Positions 1 to 12,100 of a stretch of 64,000 nucleotides of DNA are shown one piece after another. The notes below the pieces were generated by a model. That model was not told the DNA's origin and ran no database searches. It saw nothing but the letters and a program-made list of their open reading frames with translations. The translations under genes and the position numbers were made by a program. The stretch lies in contig VTFK01000165.1 in assembly GCA_009617715.1 (NCBI GenBank), positions 372,001-436,000 on the forward strand. The letters run 5' to 3'. Source of the stretch: Plectrocnemia conspersa (taxonomy: Eukaryota; Arthropoda; Insecta; Trichoptera; Polycentropodidae). Every line of letters begins with the position of its first letter. The stretch's first letter is position 1.

Positions 1-1560
1 TTTTAGAAAGGTCATAAATGAGATAAACATCTCAAAGCGAGTCATGATTAATTTAAACTGTTAGGTGGCTAAAATTTAATTCTATTTTACATATTTTTCT
101 TTATAACGCGCATAAGAAACAATCAGCGGATGTTCTGCATTAAAAGTAAAACGATCGAAAATTTATTTTTTTACAGCCATGGAATTTTCTTAGAACATCA
201 CTATTATGATATAATGATAGCAAAGTATTCCACTTTCGCTAAAATGCGTTTTATTTCAATATCAGATAAGGTAACTAATGTGCTCTTACATTTTTGTTAG
301 TTTTTTTATCGTGCTTTGTTAGCACAACGAGAGAGAGAGGTTAAACTTATGGTTTTACCAATTTACAGTTAGAGTGTTTCTTGCGATTGAGTCGATGTTA
401 CTTTCGATTTTTCTCAATCAAAAAGAAAAAGGAACCGATGTGTGAAGTAAGTGTCTGGGCACGCAACTAGATCGTTATGCTTTAGATTAGATTTGATTTA
501 AAAAAAAGTAATGAATGGTTTTCGATAATATGAGAGAATACAAAATTGATAAGATATAATTAATTCAATTTTTAGAATGTGTTTTGAGCTTTGAGAAAAT
601 TATTTTTAATATTTAAAAGTAGCCTTGAAATTTTTATTATCAACATATATGCAAATAATAATATTTTATATATAATGTAACACTTGATATAAAAATTTAT
701 AAATTAAAAATTTTTTCAGCAAAAAACATTAAAAACGTAACAAAATCAAATGTTTTATAATATAAAAAATAGTGCAGTTAATAGTAGCCCGAAGATGTAT
801 GTGATATGTTTTATTGAAATATAACTAAATATAAATTTATAAAAAAAAATTTAATAATATATTTAAGATTTTATTTAAATCGATATTTAATAGTTGCTAA
901 ATTTTATTTTTATTTTATTTTAAATTGCAGGATATTTTTATAACTTGAATGATATTATTATTTATAACAAAAAATACATTATTTTTAGTTTAGATATAAG
1001 CTAAATTATTTATCATCTAAAAGAAGCCATGGTTAATTAAATTAATAAATAGTCATATTCTAATTTAAATTGAAACAGCTTTGTTTATTTAGTTATTTTA
1101 AAAATTAAACAGTATTAGGTTTTATATGAATTGCATTATTGTAAATTTTAATAACATAATAAAATACTGATGCTTTTATGACACAAAGAGAACGTTTCAA
1201 CGTGTTCTTTACAATAAAATTGGGTATCATATTTTTTAAAGAATAAAATTAAAATTTAATTTACCAATTGTATACAAGGTAGAAAAAAGTATTATTTTTA
1301 TTATACTATTTAAATATGATATATATATATAAGTATAATATTACAACATTCTATTATATTTTTTGCTTATAATGCATATTATTTCCTTTCATCCATAAAC
1401 AACTTTTATTTTACTAAAAAGTTCACGATTGTTATATGAGTTTGCACTAAAAGTATAAAATATGTGTATTTTTTTTTAAGGAATTAAGCAAAATTTTATG
1501 ATTGTAATCAGTATTGTAAGTCAGCTCATTTTTGCAATAGGATGTGTCAATCACTTTCGT
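1..1560. other. AT-rich flank without recognisable gene
   Basis: Low-complexity AT-rich DNA with short A and T runs, a (TA)n run near 1321-1332 and a small GA run near 330-340. I see no coding frame, tRNA or clear repeat. A short acidic open stretch on the minus strand ending at TAG 1562-1564 (Leu-Asp-Asp-Glu-Asp-Gly-Phe-Pro-Asn) lies at its right edge but has no partner exon I can identify. Confidence 0.6.
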
Positions 1561-1605
1561 ACTAATTTGGGAATCCATCTTCGTCATCCAATGAATCAGC
1601 TTCTT

Positions 1606-1878
1606 TTAAAAAAATAATAAACACCTGCGCTTCCGCGAAGTGCTTAACAATATGAAAGTGAAACTGCACAGAGAGCAACAAGAGCGACATACATCTTTGT
1701 GAGCGTTGGTGAATGTCCATTGGCCCGAGGCTTTGAACGCATTAAAGAGCATTTGCAACCAGCTCAGAGCTCTCCTTCTGTCTGACCGAATGACCACTGA
1801 GGTCATCACTTTCTTCCAACCTGTTTTAAACACTGCACGACTCCTTTCTACCGAAATTCGGGTCACACAATGAAACAA
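1606..1878 (-). CDS. Orphan 90-codon open frame downstream of the cuticle gene, doubtful
   Basis: An ATG-initiated 90-codon frame starts about 30 bases beyond the poly(A) signal of the upstream cuticle-type gene, on the same strand. The predicted product is basic and rich in Arg, Ser and Cys, with a hydrophobic C-terminal part. I recognise no domain, signal peptide or repeat. Local base composition is less AT-rich than the flank, which by itself lengthens open frames. It could be 3' flanking DNA, an alternative longer 3' UTR, or a decayed coding fragment; a functional protein is the least likely reading. Confidence 0.1.
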   Translation of the reverse strand: MFHCVTRISVERSRAVFKTGWKKVMTSVVIRSDRRRALSWLQMLFNAFKASGQWTFTNAHKDVCRSCCSLCSFTFILLSTSRKRRCLLFF

Positions 1879-1908
1879 TGAACCAATAACTCGATATAAA
1901 AAAAGAAA

Positions 1909-1914
1909 TTTATT
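1909..1914 (-). terminator. Poly(A) signal AATAAA of the cuticle-type gene
   Basis: The plus strand reads TTTATT, so the minus strand has the canonical AATAAA hexamer 100 bases past the TAG stop at 2014-2016. Cleavage would be expected 10-30 bases further, near 1880-1900, giving a 3' UTR of roughly 115-135 bases, normal for small insect cuticle genes. Confidence 0.7.
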
Positions 1915-2013
1915 TACAAAAAGCTCTTAAGTACATAGATGAGAAAAAGGCATACAAGCTATGAACGGTGACAAATACAATGACTATTATGCTTATCGGC
2001 TATCTTAAAGACA

Positions 2014-2789
2014 CTAATGGTGAGGTGATCCGTATCTCGTCGATGGCAATGGGACTCCGTAGGAGCCAGCTGGGATGGCGATGGTTTGGTAACCGCTTCC
2101 GGTGTGTCCGGAAGAAAATCCTGACGATCCCGACGATAGGGATAATCCATGTCCGGACGATAGAGAATAACCTAAATCACCAGAAAATCCGGAAGCATAG
2201 CCACCTCCGTGTCCTTCTTGTTCGTATTGCGCTACTTGAATGCCTTGTTTGACTCTTCCCAATTCAATTCCTACGACTCTTTCTTGATAATGAGGCACTC
2301 CATAGACTGGAGAAGGAGCACCGTATACATCAGATAATCCATGTCCATGTCCTGAAGATCTGAATTGTTGATTTTGGATCTCGTCTTTGAGTAAGATATT
2401 TTTGATCTCTTCTAGAAGAGCGTGGTCAATGTATTGTCCTTCAGATGTTTGATATCCATGAGGAACAGCGTGGTATCCTCCTCCGCCGATTAATCCTCCT
2501 GAGATATGTCCGCCGCCGATCGATCCTCCTGAGAAGTGTCCTCCGCCGCCTCCGATCGAACCTCCCGAGAAGTGTCCTCCTTCAAAGTGATCACCACCTC
2601 CGCCTCCGAGAAGAATTAAGGGCGCAGGAGCCGAATAGGAGTATCCAATCGGAGGTTCTGCCGTTACGCACACAGCTAACGCGAAGAATGCCAACTGGAA
2701 GAACAAAACCAAATTATAAACACGCACTTTTATAAACACTTTTTTGATAACACTTGCTGAAAAACACTTACAAAGGACGCTTTTGCCAT
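2014..2789 (-). CDS. Secreted glycine-rich cuticular-type protein, two exons
   Basis: Coding exon 1 is 2789-2772 (ATG and five codons, Met-Ala-Lys-Ala-Ser-Phe), exon 2 is 2694-2014; the spliced product has 232 residues. Residues 1-18 form a typical signal peptide (hydrophobic core 6-17, likely cut after Val-Thr-Ala before Glu-Pro-Pro). Residues 36-79 are Gly-rich with repeated GGHFSGGSIGGG-like blocks. Residues 94-116 could form an amphipathic helix (Asp-His-Ala-Leu-Leu-Glu-Glu-Ile). Tyr-Gly-x-Pro motifs occur at 130-133, 137-140, 218-221 and 227-230, and residues 165-208 are Gly/Ser/His-rich. I see no Rebers-Riddiford chitin-binding consensus and no cysteines in the mature part. The layout suits an extracellular matrix or cuticle structural protein, possibly cross-linked through Tyr. 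The unspliced frame would begin at 2739 inside the intron with a basic N-terminus; the spliced start is preferred because of its donor, acceptor and signal peptide. The exact family is not recognised. Confidence 0.85.
2695..2771 (-). other. 77-bp phase-0 intron of the cuticle-type gene
   Basis: On the minus strand the sequence runs TCCTTT|GTAAGTG at the donor and TTGTTCTTCCAG|TTGGCA at the acceptor, both close to the insect consensus with a pyrimidine-rich tract before the AG. Removal joins six codons to Leu-Ala-Phe-Phe-Ala-Leu-Ala-Val and completes the signal peptide. A short intron interrupting the signal-peptide coding region just after the start is a common arrangement in insect cuticular protein genes. 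Confidence 0.85.
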
Positions 2790-2822
2790 GATCGAGCTTG
2801 TTATGGCGAACACTTATGGCAA

Positions 2823-2828
2823 ATGTGA
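2823..2828 (-). promoter_or_regulatory. Probable initiator (TCACAT), cuticle-type gene
   Basis: TCACAT resembles the arthropod initiator TCAKTY. Its A (2826) lies 31 bases after the first T of the TATA box, the expected distance, and gives a 37-base 5' UTR before the ATG at 2789. Confidence 0.5.
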
Positions 2829-2850
2829 CTTCCGAAAATTTGCCCCCGGC

Positions 2851-2857
2851 TTATATA
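2851..2857 (-). promoter_or_regulatory. TATA box (TATATAA), cuticle-type gene
   Basis: Minus-strand TATATAA flanked by GC-rich DNA (ggtatataagccggggg), 62 bases before the first base of the ATG. Strong TATA boxes are usual in stage-specific insect cuticle genes. Confidence 0.7.
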
Positions 2858-2869
2858 CCGAGTGATGGG

Positions 2870-3310
2870 TATTCGTGGAAGGGGCACCGGCAACTTTTAC
2901 TTTGAGCATCGCTCGAGAGAGAACCAGTAGAGACGATCGATATTATTTTAGCGAACGATTAGCGGATTTGGGTGAATCGTACTACCTTTCCAGGTTATGA
3001 CATAAGTCTACCACACTGGATGACACACTTTGCCGTAAATGAAAAAAATGTTATTGGGAAAGATAGCGGTGAATGAAGATAATAAACGTGAATTGCTACA
3101 ATTTAACTTCTGATTTTTTAGCAATTTAATCTTTATTAAAAATAAATAAAACAAAGCAGGTGTGTTAAGTCAACTTTCAAGTTATTCAAGTCGCATCATC
3201 GGCGCAATAAAGGAGAAAGGGAACATAATGACATGTGTTGCGCCATAAGATTACACATACTAACCTTGCTGAGGAGACGATTATCGAGATCAATGCGAAA
3301 TTTCAAGCTA
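2870..3310. promoter_or_regulatory. Upstream flank of the cuticle-type gene, less AT-rich
   Basis: About 430 bases upstream of the core promoter have visibly higher GC than the DNA beyond 3310. Short blocks such as 2930-3000 and 3185-3300 look like proximal regulatory sequence. I could not find a clean ecdysone-receptor inverted repeat; the stretch CAGCAAGGTTAG on the minus strand near 3265-3276 is only a loose match to the nuclear-receptor half-site used by beta-FTZ-F1. Confidence 0.3.
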
Positions 3311-3970
3311 TAAAAAAAACATACATTGGAAATTAACTATAAGGACAAATCATATGACAATGAATTATGATAATTTATAATATTTAGATATAGTTGAATT
3401 ATAAATTGTAGAATTTCAACAATAATTTATTAAACAAATATTCGTTTTTTAAATATTCTATACATTAAAAAGCTTTATGAAACTTTTGCGATCTGCACCA
3501 TTAAATATACATATATGTATTAAAAATCTAGACAGGTTTCTTCAAGGTATCATGATGGTCTTTTTAAAAATATAAACCATTTAGTTTCAGAATTTGATTT
3601 TAGTCTGTTATTTCACAAATAATTTAGTAGTTTCTATAGCACATTAAACTAATGGATGTAATGTTACAAGGGAAGATTTACATAAATATAATTCTAATTA
3701 AAGCATTCTTACATAAAATTGCCAAGCAAATAAATCCATAAAAAGTAAGACAATTGTCAAAAGTATCTGATTGTCGACTTTATGTATTTCGGTATATACA
3801 ATTAAATTGTACAAATACTTTAAAAACCTTTCAGGTTAGCAGAATATATAAAATATTTCAAGTTTTTATTTACTACATCTATATCAAATATTAAGATAAA
3901 GAAATAGAACAGTAAATAATCTTACTTGCGGTTACTTAAGTGAATCATGAATAAGTTCTTTACTGTATAT

Positions 3971-4274
3971 CAAACAAAAATTGCGCAAACAAAAATTCTG
4001 ATCATAGATAATCAATGTATATTTAGGAACATATCAATGTTTATATAACATATGTTAATATGATTTTAATTTAAGAATCATGTTTCAAAAATATTTTACA
4101 TTTATATTAGTAATTTACATTGGTATAATGCACATACATACATATCCAAATTTTACACATTTTTTTACTTGAAAATATAAAATAATATAAATCAGTTGGA
4201 ATTAAAAGTAAAATATATTTGCCAATCCAACAATAATCGATATACAGAATTTTTGTTTGCGCAATTTTTGTTTG
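3971..4274. mobile_element. 304-bp MITE-like element with 30-bp terminal inverted repeats
   Basis: Bases 3971-4000 are the exact reverse complement of 4245-4274 (30 of 30). Each arm contains the dodecamer CAAACAAAAATT twice, separated by GCG, so the ends are internally repeated. The interior is AT-rich and has no coding frame. The size, perfect arms and non-coding core fit a miniature inverted-repeat transposable element or other foldback element. No clear target-site duplication is visible (flanks tatat and cgtaa), so the superfamily is open. Confidence 0.65.
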
Positions 4275-4696
4275 CGTAATAATCCGATTATCTCAGTAAA
4301 TATAATCATACATATTTGTCGCGAATTTTGGGAATCGAATCTTTAGTATCGCGTCAACGCGTATATCTTAAATGCAAAAATCAATTGTCATTTAAAATTT
4401 TTCATTGACTTAACAGTTTAATTAAGCCGTGCAAATCCATTTTCGAATAGATAAAAAATAAAATTTATAATATTCCTGCTGTAAAACATTGAGTTTATTA
4501 TCTTTGGAAATTAACAAATTTAGGATGAATTTTCATCTTGACAATTGAGTGGTAAATTAATTTTTTACTTTAAAAAATTAATATTTTATTTATAAATGTA
4601 GTTAAACGAAATCTTTATTCAGTATTAAAAAAAGTTTTGTTTAACTGACAAAATTCTGATATATTTTATATTAAGTGTTTAAATGTTTGTATACTC

Positions 4697-4884
4697 TTTA
4701 TTTGGAAAGGACGCAGTCTAGACAATACATTCTACACTGCGCATAATTTTTTTATTCTTCTACCTTTTGGTTACCGATTGATTACCGTAAAGAGCATCTA
4801 TTCCGTATCTTTTAGACGTAAATATATTTTCTGTGTGTAATTCGTAAATTTTTCATTATTCAGCAAATATGGGCTTGTGCTATC
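4697..4884 (+). repeat. Dispersed repeat, copy A
   Basis: This segment aligns with 14822-14992 over its whole length: both begin TTTATTTGGAAAGGACGC, share TACATTCTAC, TGCGCAT, AAAGAGCAT, CGTAAATATATTTT and TGTGTGTAA, and end near AAATATGGGCTT. By eye identity is roughly 75-80 per cent with a few small indels. It has no tRNA-like boxes and no coding frame; the family is unknown. Confidence 0.75.
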
Positions 4885-4989
4885 TTTTGAGACAAAAAAG
4901 CATATAGACAAAAATTCTAAGTAAGTGAAATAATACACCAAATGTGTATTTAAATCTAGAGATATTAGAAATGTTACCATATTTTTTTA

Positions 4990-7900
4990 TCCCGGTATAG
5001 TAAAAGTGATAGGCAATTAAAATCAATAATTTATCAATCGCTGCAAATGGTCCAATTAAATATCGTTGTGAAATAATGCCTCAAAGTGACTCTGTTAAAT
5101 GAAACGAAGTATAGATGTTTATATACCACACAGTTTTTGTATTACTCATAGCTTTAAATTTTCAATTTTTTTTATATTGATTAGATTATTATTTCTCTTA
5201 TACCTAAATGATACATAGTTTTTTTAAAGACATGTTTTATTGTAATTTTTATTATTGAAAACAAATATTAATTAAATAAAAACGGTATTTCTAACAATTA
5301 TTTATTAAAGTGATTAGTGTTTTATATAAAAAAAATTATAATAGGGAAAAATATATAAATAAACATTTTATTTTACTATGCTTATAATTTAGTTTTTTTA
5401 AAGTAGTCATTTTTATTTATTAATTTTGTAAATAAATTTATATAAAAGGTCTAACTAAAAACTTTAGTAATTAAAAAGTATTATATTAATTAATAAAAAA
5501 GTAAATATTTTACAATACAGATAAGATAAGACAAAAATATAATGCATAATAATAAAAAGTTAAAAATATATTTACGTAATAAATTATTCCAAAATAAGAA
5601 TAACATAGAAATATTTATATATAGTGAAAATAAATTATTTTCTGAAACTAGTAATTTTAGTGTTTTTATGTATTTTAATATATTTTACGGATAAATCAGA
5701 AAGTGTAGAACTTTAACCGCACCGTTTTATTTGGATTTAATAATGTAAAAGCAAAATGTGTCTAAGATATAAAAAAATAGTTAATAAGTAAAAAACATAA
5801 AAAATCTTTATTTAACGTATATCATAGTTTTAAAACATATATGGTAAATTAAATACCGTAGTTTATATTTATGAAATTATGTAGACATTTAGTCTATGAC
5901 TTTTATTTATAGAGAAAAAGTTGATATGAACATCTATACAAATTTGTAGGTTTTATTTAATGCACATGTGAAAGAATTTATTAGGACATTTTACTGGAAA
6001 GTATAATATAAAAAAATATATCAGCTACTTTTCATCAAACATAATTTATTTAAATTGAAAAAATTCTAAAAATGCCTTTATATACAAATAAACAGATGAC
6101 GTCACATAAAGAACAACTGTAGTTTTGGAATTAAAAATAATTTACTCTATATAGTATTGACATACTAGCCACAAAGTTAGTTGTCAAGAATTAGTTGTAA
6201 TGGATCGGCGTTATCTTTTTAAAATCGCCTTATAAATATTTAAACGAATTCCAAACTTCAGAAATATAAAATGTGATAAGGATTTTAAAAATGTTTTTCT
6301 TCTAATATTTATTTAAACTATTATAAAAATTGTATTTATGTTATAAATTATATAAAAAAATGGGCTTAATTCTTTTAAAACTATCAAAGGGTTTAAAAAA
6401 TTGTATATGGATCATTTATGCCGTAACGCTTTAAAATAACGCCTGCTATAACAGTCATATATTTTTAATATGAATATGATTTAATAATATATTTTATTGT
6501 TAAATTTATGAATTATTATCATAAATTCAATATGGATATTAAATTAATAATATGCATTTTAACAATTAAATTAACTTATTAAATATAAAACCATACATAT
6601 ATACTGTAATATTGTTCATATGAAAACTGTATTATTGTATATGTTTGTTATAAATATCATATAACATAACCCATTATCAAATACATAAATTATATTTATT
6701 TAGATAATTTTTAAGTATAAATTAACATAAATGTGACTTTAAAAACACAATCTCTTGCATACAAAACTTGATCCTTCTTAATGATAGAAAGTCGGGTATT
6801 ATTATTGATAAATATAGAAAGTGCTAAAAATATATTGTACCTAATATTAGTGTGAATCTTAATTTGATTTACGATCTAAATTTATAATCATTTTATGTAA
6901 CGCAATCTTGAGCTAGTCGCTATTATTTATATTAATTGTGATTTTGCGTTCTACATAAGATAATTATTAGTTCCGAGGTTGAAGCGTAACATTTTTTAAA
7001 TTATTATAGAAGACCCTTCGACATTTGCTTTTATAACACATAAAACTCGATTACTTTTCGCTAATGTTGGCTTTTAATCGATTCTTAAATTGAAATCGAT
7101 CAACAGCATTTATGCAACAGTGTTTTTAAATATTAAATAATGAAGATTGCTATTGTGATTGGATTTACGTTGCATTAATTAATATTTATTATTAAATAGA
7201 CAATAAAACTATTTTATACAAAAATATAAGTGTAAAATAAATTTAGTTAGAATATTTACTATATTAAAATAAATAAGGCTTTAATTAATATACTAAACAC
7301 ACATTTATTGATTCATTATTTTCTAAAATTCTAGTAAATATATGCTTATCTGTTATTATTTTATAAATCGGAACTTGTTACGTTAGTAACACTTAAACAA
7401 TCCGAATACTTCACTCGTAAGAAGACTAACAATTCAGATAGTATCTTTTAGACACATTTTTCCCAACACTCTTTTTTCATCGGTCTGAAAAATAAAATAA
7501 CTTTGCTGTGATTAAATTTGATTACCACTTCTGCCACAAAGATTGAATAATGAGTTTCTTATTTTTGCATTGTTTCTCACTTTTAACTGTATATTGCACA
7601 ACACTATTTTCACAGTTTATTCTATACTCTTTCCTCGTTTTGGTCGGTCGGTTAAATTAACTGTGACATTTTTCAATTTACCATTGTCATCAGCACTAGG
7701 AAATGACTCCTATCGCCTCGGTGGATCTTAATGAGCTCGTTTTGTCAATTAGACACACAAACATACACATATATTCTCAGATGTTGTGGGAAGTGTCAAA
7801 GTGAGTTTGCAAAAAAGTGTCCATTTACTAAATGTGATACATGTTATTCATACCTAATGTTTTGATTTTTTGTAGCACAACATTGTCGTGCCGTTATTAT

Positions 7901-8337
7901 ATAACACTGTAATAGATGTGAGTCATTAAAAACATAGTCATATGCCACACTGACAACATTTATTGGTGAAGGAAAGAGAAAGAGAGATATGACCAGAATC
8001 AGGTTTTCTATGGTATAGTTTTAATTTGTTTCGACAGCTATGGACACACAGACATGATATATATATTTCTTAGTATATCGCATCTGTTCGTTATGTATCG
8101 AAAATATATTTTATTATTTTTTATTTATATATGTACACATATGTTTGTATATAAAGTGTAGTATAATACTTCTTTGAAGTAAAAATATTTGTTAATGAGT
8201 GTAAATATTTTTTTAATTTAAATGCAATTAATCGTTGACCTTAAAAATTATCAAATTATTAATATGACAATAATAGTAATAAACCAAGGTTAAAATTTAA
8301 GCCGTATTGGAGTCGTAATCTTAACACACTTTATGAT
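4990..8337. other. Long AT-rich stretch, no gene seen
   Basis: More than 3 kb of very AT-rich sequence. Open frames are short and of low-complexity composition. The only less AT-rich patches are near 7390-7450 and 7620-7740, without splice-site-bounded coding potential that I can defend. Confidence 0.6.
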
Positions 8338-8480
8338 TTATTTAAAAAAAAAATATTTAATAAAAAAAAATTATTTATTTAAAAAAAAATTATTTATTTA
8401 AAACAAATTATTTATTAAAAAAAAAATATTTATTTAAAAAAAATTATTTATTTAAAAAAAAATTTTTTTTAATTTTTTAA
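8338..8480. repeat. Simple AT tandem repeat, about 19-bp unit
   Basis: About seven degenerate copies of a unit like TTATTTATTTAAAAAAAAA run head to tail, with copies differing in A-run length and one C substitution. It ends abruptly at tgaccacc near 8482. Confidence 0.8.
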
Positions 8481-9084
8481 TGACCACCATTTTGAAACAA
8501 TATTGCAAATTGGGGATTAGATACAACATATACAGTTTCGTTTTAAGATATCGAATATATTAAAACATTTAAACTAAAAAATATTTAATTCTTTTTATAT
8601 TTACATATCATGTAAATAAAAAAAGAAAATTTTATATTTATAAATACATATGTACATACATATATAAATTGTTAATTTTTTTTTAAATTTAAAAACATAT
8701 TTTGCCATTTATTAGAAAGTTTTAATAAAATTTTTAGTTATGTTTTTTTCTTGTCTTAGTACTGCCTTATGTGTAGTCTCCAAGTCGTCCAAACGATCGG
8801 ATTAAACTCTTGGAATTCATGGACATAGTCAAAGTGGAAAAAAATGGCTGTTTTTATTGGTCTTCTAAGTGTCAGTCATCTCGGCGTAATTTGCTTGATT
8901 GTGTTTGAATGAACCTTCGTTAATTCCAAGTCGGAAGCAAAGTTGTAAAATTATAGCTGATTTATAGCTAATATACTTTGCAAGTCTATTGCCCATCCAG
9001 TTTTAACTCCTTCATCCAATAAGATTATTCAGGATAAAAATATAATTTTTTTTTTTTTTTTGAGTTTAAAGATCAACTAGGATT

Positions 9085-9175
9085 GTATTCTTTAATAGAC
9101 TATTTACCAATACGATAGATAAAGTATACCCGAAAGACCTGGGTTTGAATCCAATATGAACCTTTTTATCGTGTA
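9085..9175 (+). repeat. tRNA-like SINE fragment
   Basis: GGTTTGAATCC at 9142-9152 is a near-perfect RNA polymerase III B box. The surrounding block (AAAGACCTGGGTTTGAATCC then ATGAACC) is closely matched by the reverse complement of 16390-16440. The upstream A box is decayed. Two similar copies in one window point to a tRNA-derived SINE family rather than a tRNA gene. A T-run at 9047-9062 lies just upstream. Confidence 0.55.
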
Positions 9176-9179
9176 TTTT

Positions 9180-12100
9180 TTATTATTATAATATAATTTA
9201 GATCAATAATCACAAATTTTGGTTATACTAGATTTTCTAATCTCACGAATAAATATCGTGATGGTTAATTAAAATCGAACTAGGTTGTCTAAATAAGGTT
9301 TTGCCAAATATTTTATAATGAGCATTATTATATATGTATAAAAAACAGGGTTTAATTACTACTGTCGGTGTAGATACGCAACTTCCATACCCTTTGTATT
9401 TGGCATTGACCATTTTTCTGAGTTCAGGTAATTTTACAAGTGCTTTATAATCGTTCAAGTGTAGTGAAATTAAATAACTCGATTTTGTTTAATTTTTATT
9501 AGTAATTCAAATAAAACTTTGTACATTATTTAAACGGTCAGTAAGTGCAATGTTTTTTTTTATATTTTTATTAAATGATATTTTAATAGACAACGATAAA
9601 ATGCGTTTAATGACATTGCTAAAATCTAATATAAATTTTAATAACCCAAAAACCACATATAATTAATCGAATAAGTCTATAGTAAAAAATATATATATAT
9701 ATGTATATAATAATGTATCTATTAAAGTTTAATAGCCAAAATCAGACTTTAAAACAATTTTTTTTTTTTAAAAAAAAAATATGACGCTTGTAGAAAAAAT
9801 ATTGTCAGTAGCAAAAATTCGTATTATTATTTATTACGGTCGTTAATAATTAGGTATGGTCAGTAATTTTTTTATAATATAGAAATAAAAAAAAAAAAAA
9901 ATTTTATTAGAAAATTTGTTTTGAATAAAAATCATAATTTTAATGTACAGCCTAGGATTTTATATATAATTAAAATAATATTTTTATTATATTATACAAT
10001 TTTTAATAAAAAAAAAATTATGAATGTTTTTTATTTTTTTTAATTTTACATAATTGAGTTTTTTCAATCTGTCTTAATTCTGAAATTCAGTAAAACATAT
10101 GATTAAATATCACATGGCTAAGTCGTCTTCAGGACAACTATAAATAAATTATTTATTGACTAGTTTGTTAGGATGTTTATCCTTGTATTTCCGGCTTGCA
10201 TTTCTTCCACTTTCCTACTTATTCCTTGATTATTTTCATTTTCTAGTTCTTGTAAATAAGAAAGTTTAAGATCACAGAGCATGCAGTATCACAAAAAAAT
10301 ATTTTTGAACCTCTTAATTATTTTTATGTCGGGGTTGTTGATTTATTGATCCCCAGAGTAATATAGTTAAATACAGTACATCAAATCTACATAATAATGG
10401 ATTTGTATACGAGTATCGGTTCTTCACTGTTAGTTGAGATGTTTTATCCATTAGCCAGTAATATTTTATCAGACCAAATCCTAGTTGTATTCTTTTACTT
10501 CTGTGGAGGTTGAAAATCCCAAAGCTGAGAAATTTTATGAAAATGGAAATGGTTGTGAGAGTGGAAGTATTTGTGCTTCTATTGACAAAATATGATACAA
10601 CAGGATTACATATTCTTATACATGTTGATACTACTACCATATTTTTATTTTAAAGTCATTGTTTATATATAACCACCCACAGTTTAAGTCGCCTCACTAA
10701 TTAAATTATGTATGTATATTTGTTTATTATTTTACAATACAAAACACTATTTTTTCTGAACATTTCTCAACATCTAACACACAAATTATTATGATCTACC
10801 TACTCCTAAATATCTAGGCATTGTATCTAACTCGTGACACACAGAAATGTACGTGTTACGTAAAAACTTTTTTATCTCATAGCATAGCATTCAAGGACGT
10901 TCATTAGTCTACTTTCGAGTGACTCAAGCTTTCTTTTATATATAAGAAAATATGCATACGTTAATATTCATTTTAATTATATTAATGACTAATTTAAAAT
11001 GCATTCATTTAACTTTTTAATGAATTAGAAGTTGGAATTTTTAAGCTAATTTCCCATGATGATTTTATGTAAAAGCAACAAACGCAGTTTTGCCGTTGTG
11101 CGTCGTTGCAAAATATTGTTATGCGCGGAGAAAGAATCGAGTGAAGATATTGAAAGAAGTGAAGAAACCAGTTCAGAATACATGTACCACTTGCGAAACT
11201 CAAAACTTGCCGTTGTGCAATAAAAGTACGAGAGTGAAAAAGTGTAAAAAAAAATACGGTTAATTACCGATTGTAACGAATGCATTTCATTATTTCTCTT
11301 ACGGGAGATGCACTGTACGATTCAATAATACTAATATTACAATAGTTATGTGCATGTGTCTGTACCAAGAATATTTTCTATGTATAGAAGCAATATTATT
11401 TTTTAGTAATTTTTAATTTCCTTTAACACAAGGCCGTTCGTTTATAATAATTGCGTGGTAAAAAGGCGATTGTTCTAATTACACTGCGCAAAAAATTGGG
11501 CTAAGTCTCACAGTGATTTGTGATTTTAATACTCGGAAATGGTACTTTTAGTGTACAATTAAATTAACGGCTATGAATATTACAATATGGTATAAATCTG
11601 AAAATATAGTGCAGATTTTGATTTTTTAACGAGCTCTTGTTCTCTATAACATTCTGTTTAATTGTGGATAGCTTTCTTATATTTTATTAATATTTTGAAT
11701 CAAACATATTAAGCTGTTCATTTCCCCTAAAAATGTAACACAAAATCCTGAAGTTTGAGGAAACAGCATTATTTCCTAAACATAAGTTTTAAAACCAGCA
11801 GGAAAAACAATAAATTCAGTGGTAAATTAATAAAAATCACCCAATATTAAAAATTCAGTTTTGATTTAGCCAATACTTTTTAGACTAAAAAATACGGTTA
11901 ATTACTATATATAATATGTAATTGGTAAAACATATTGTGATTTATTTTAATATAAAATTTTTTATTATAATGAAATGTTGCAATAATAAGCTAGGCTTAA
12001 AATACCAAAAATATAGTTTAATAGAGCAGTTGCTGTAAGCGTTAGTAGCATATTTAAAAAAATCAATCCAATAAACAGCAAAAAAAATAAGCTCTCACAA

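Noticed and set aside
2445..2735. 96-codon plus frame opposite the cuticle-type gene
   Set aside because: Shadow of the Gly-rich coding repeats on the other strand (Leu/Arg-rich).
2740..2771. Alternative in-frame start at 2739 for the cuticle-type gene
   Set aside because: It lies inside a well-bounded intron and gives a basic N-terminus before the hydrophobic core; the spliced start gives a cleaner signal peptide and proper distance to TATA and Inr.
10314..10640. 108-codon minus frame as a gene
   Set aside because: No domain, no start context, mixed hydrophobic and low-complexity content, and a competing plus-strand frame.
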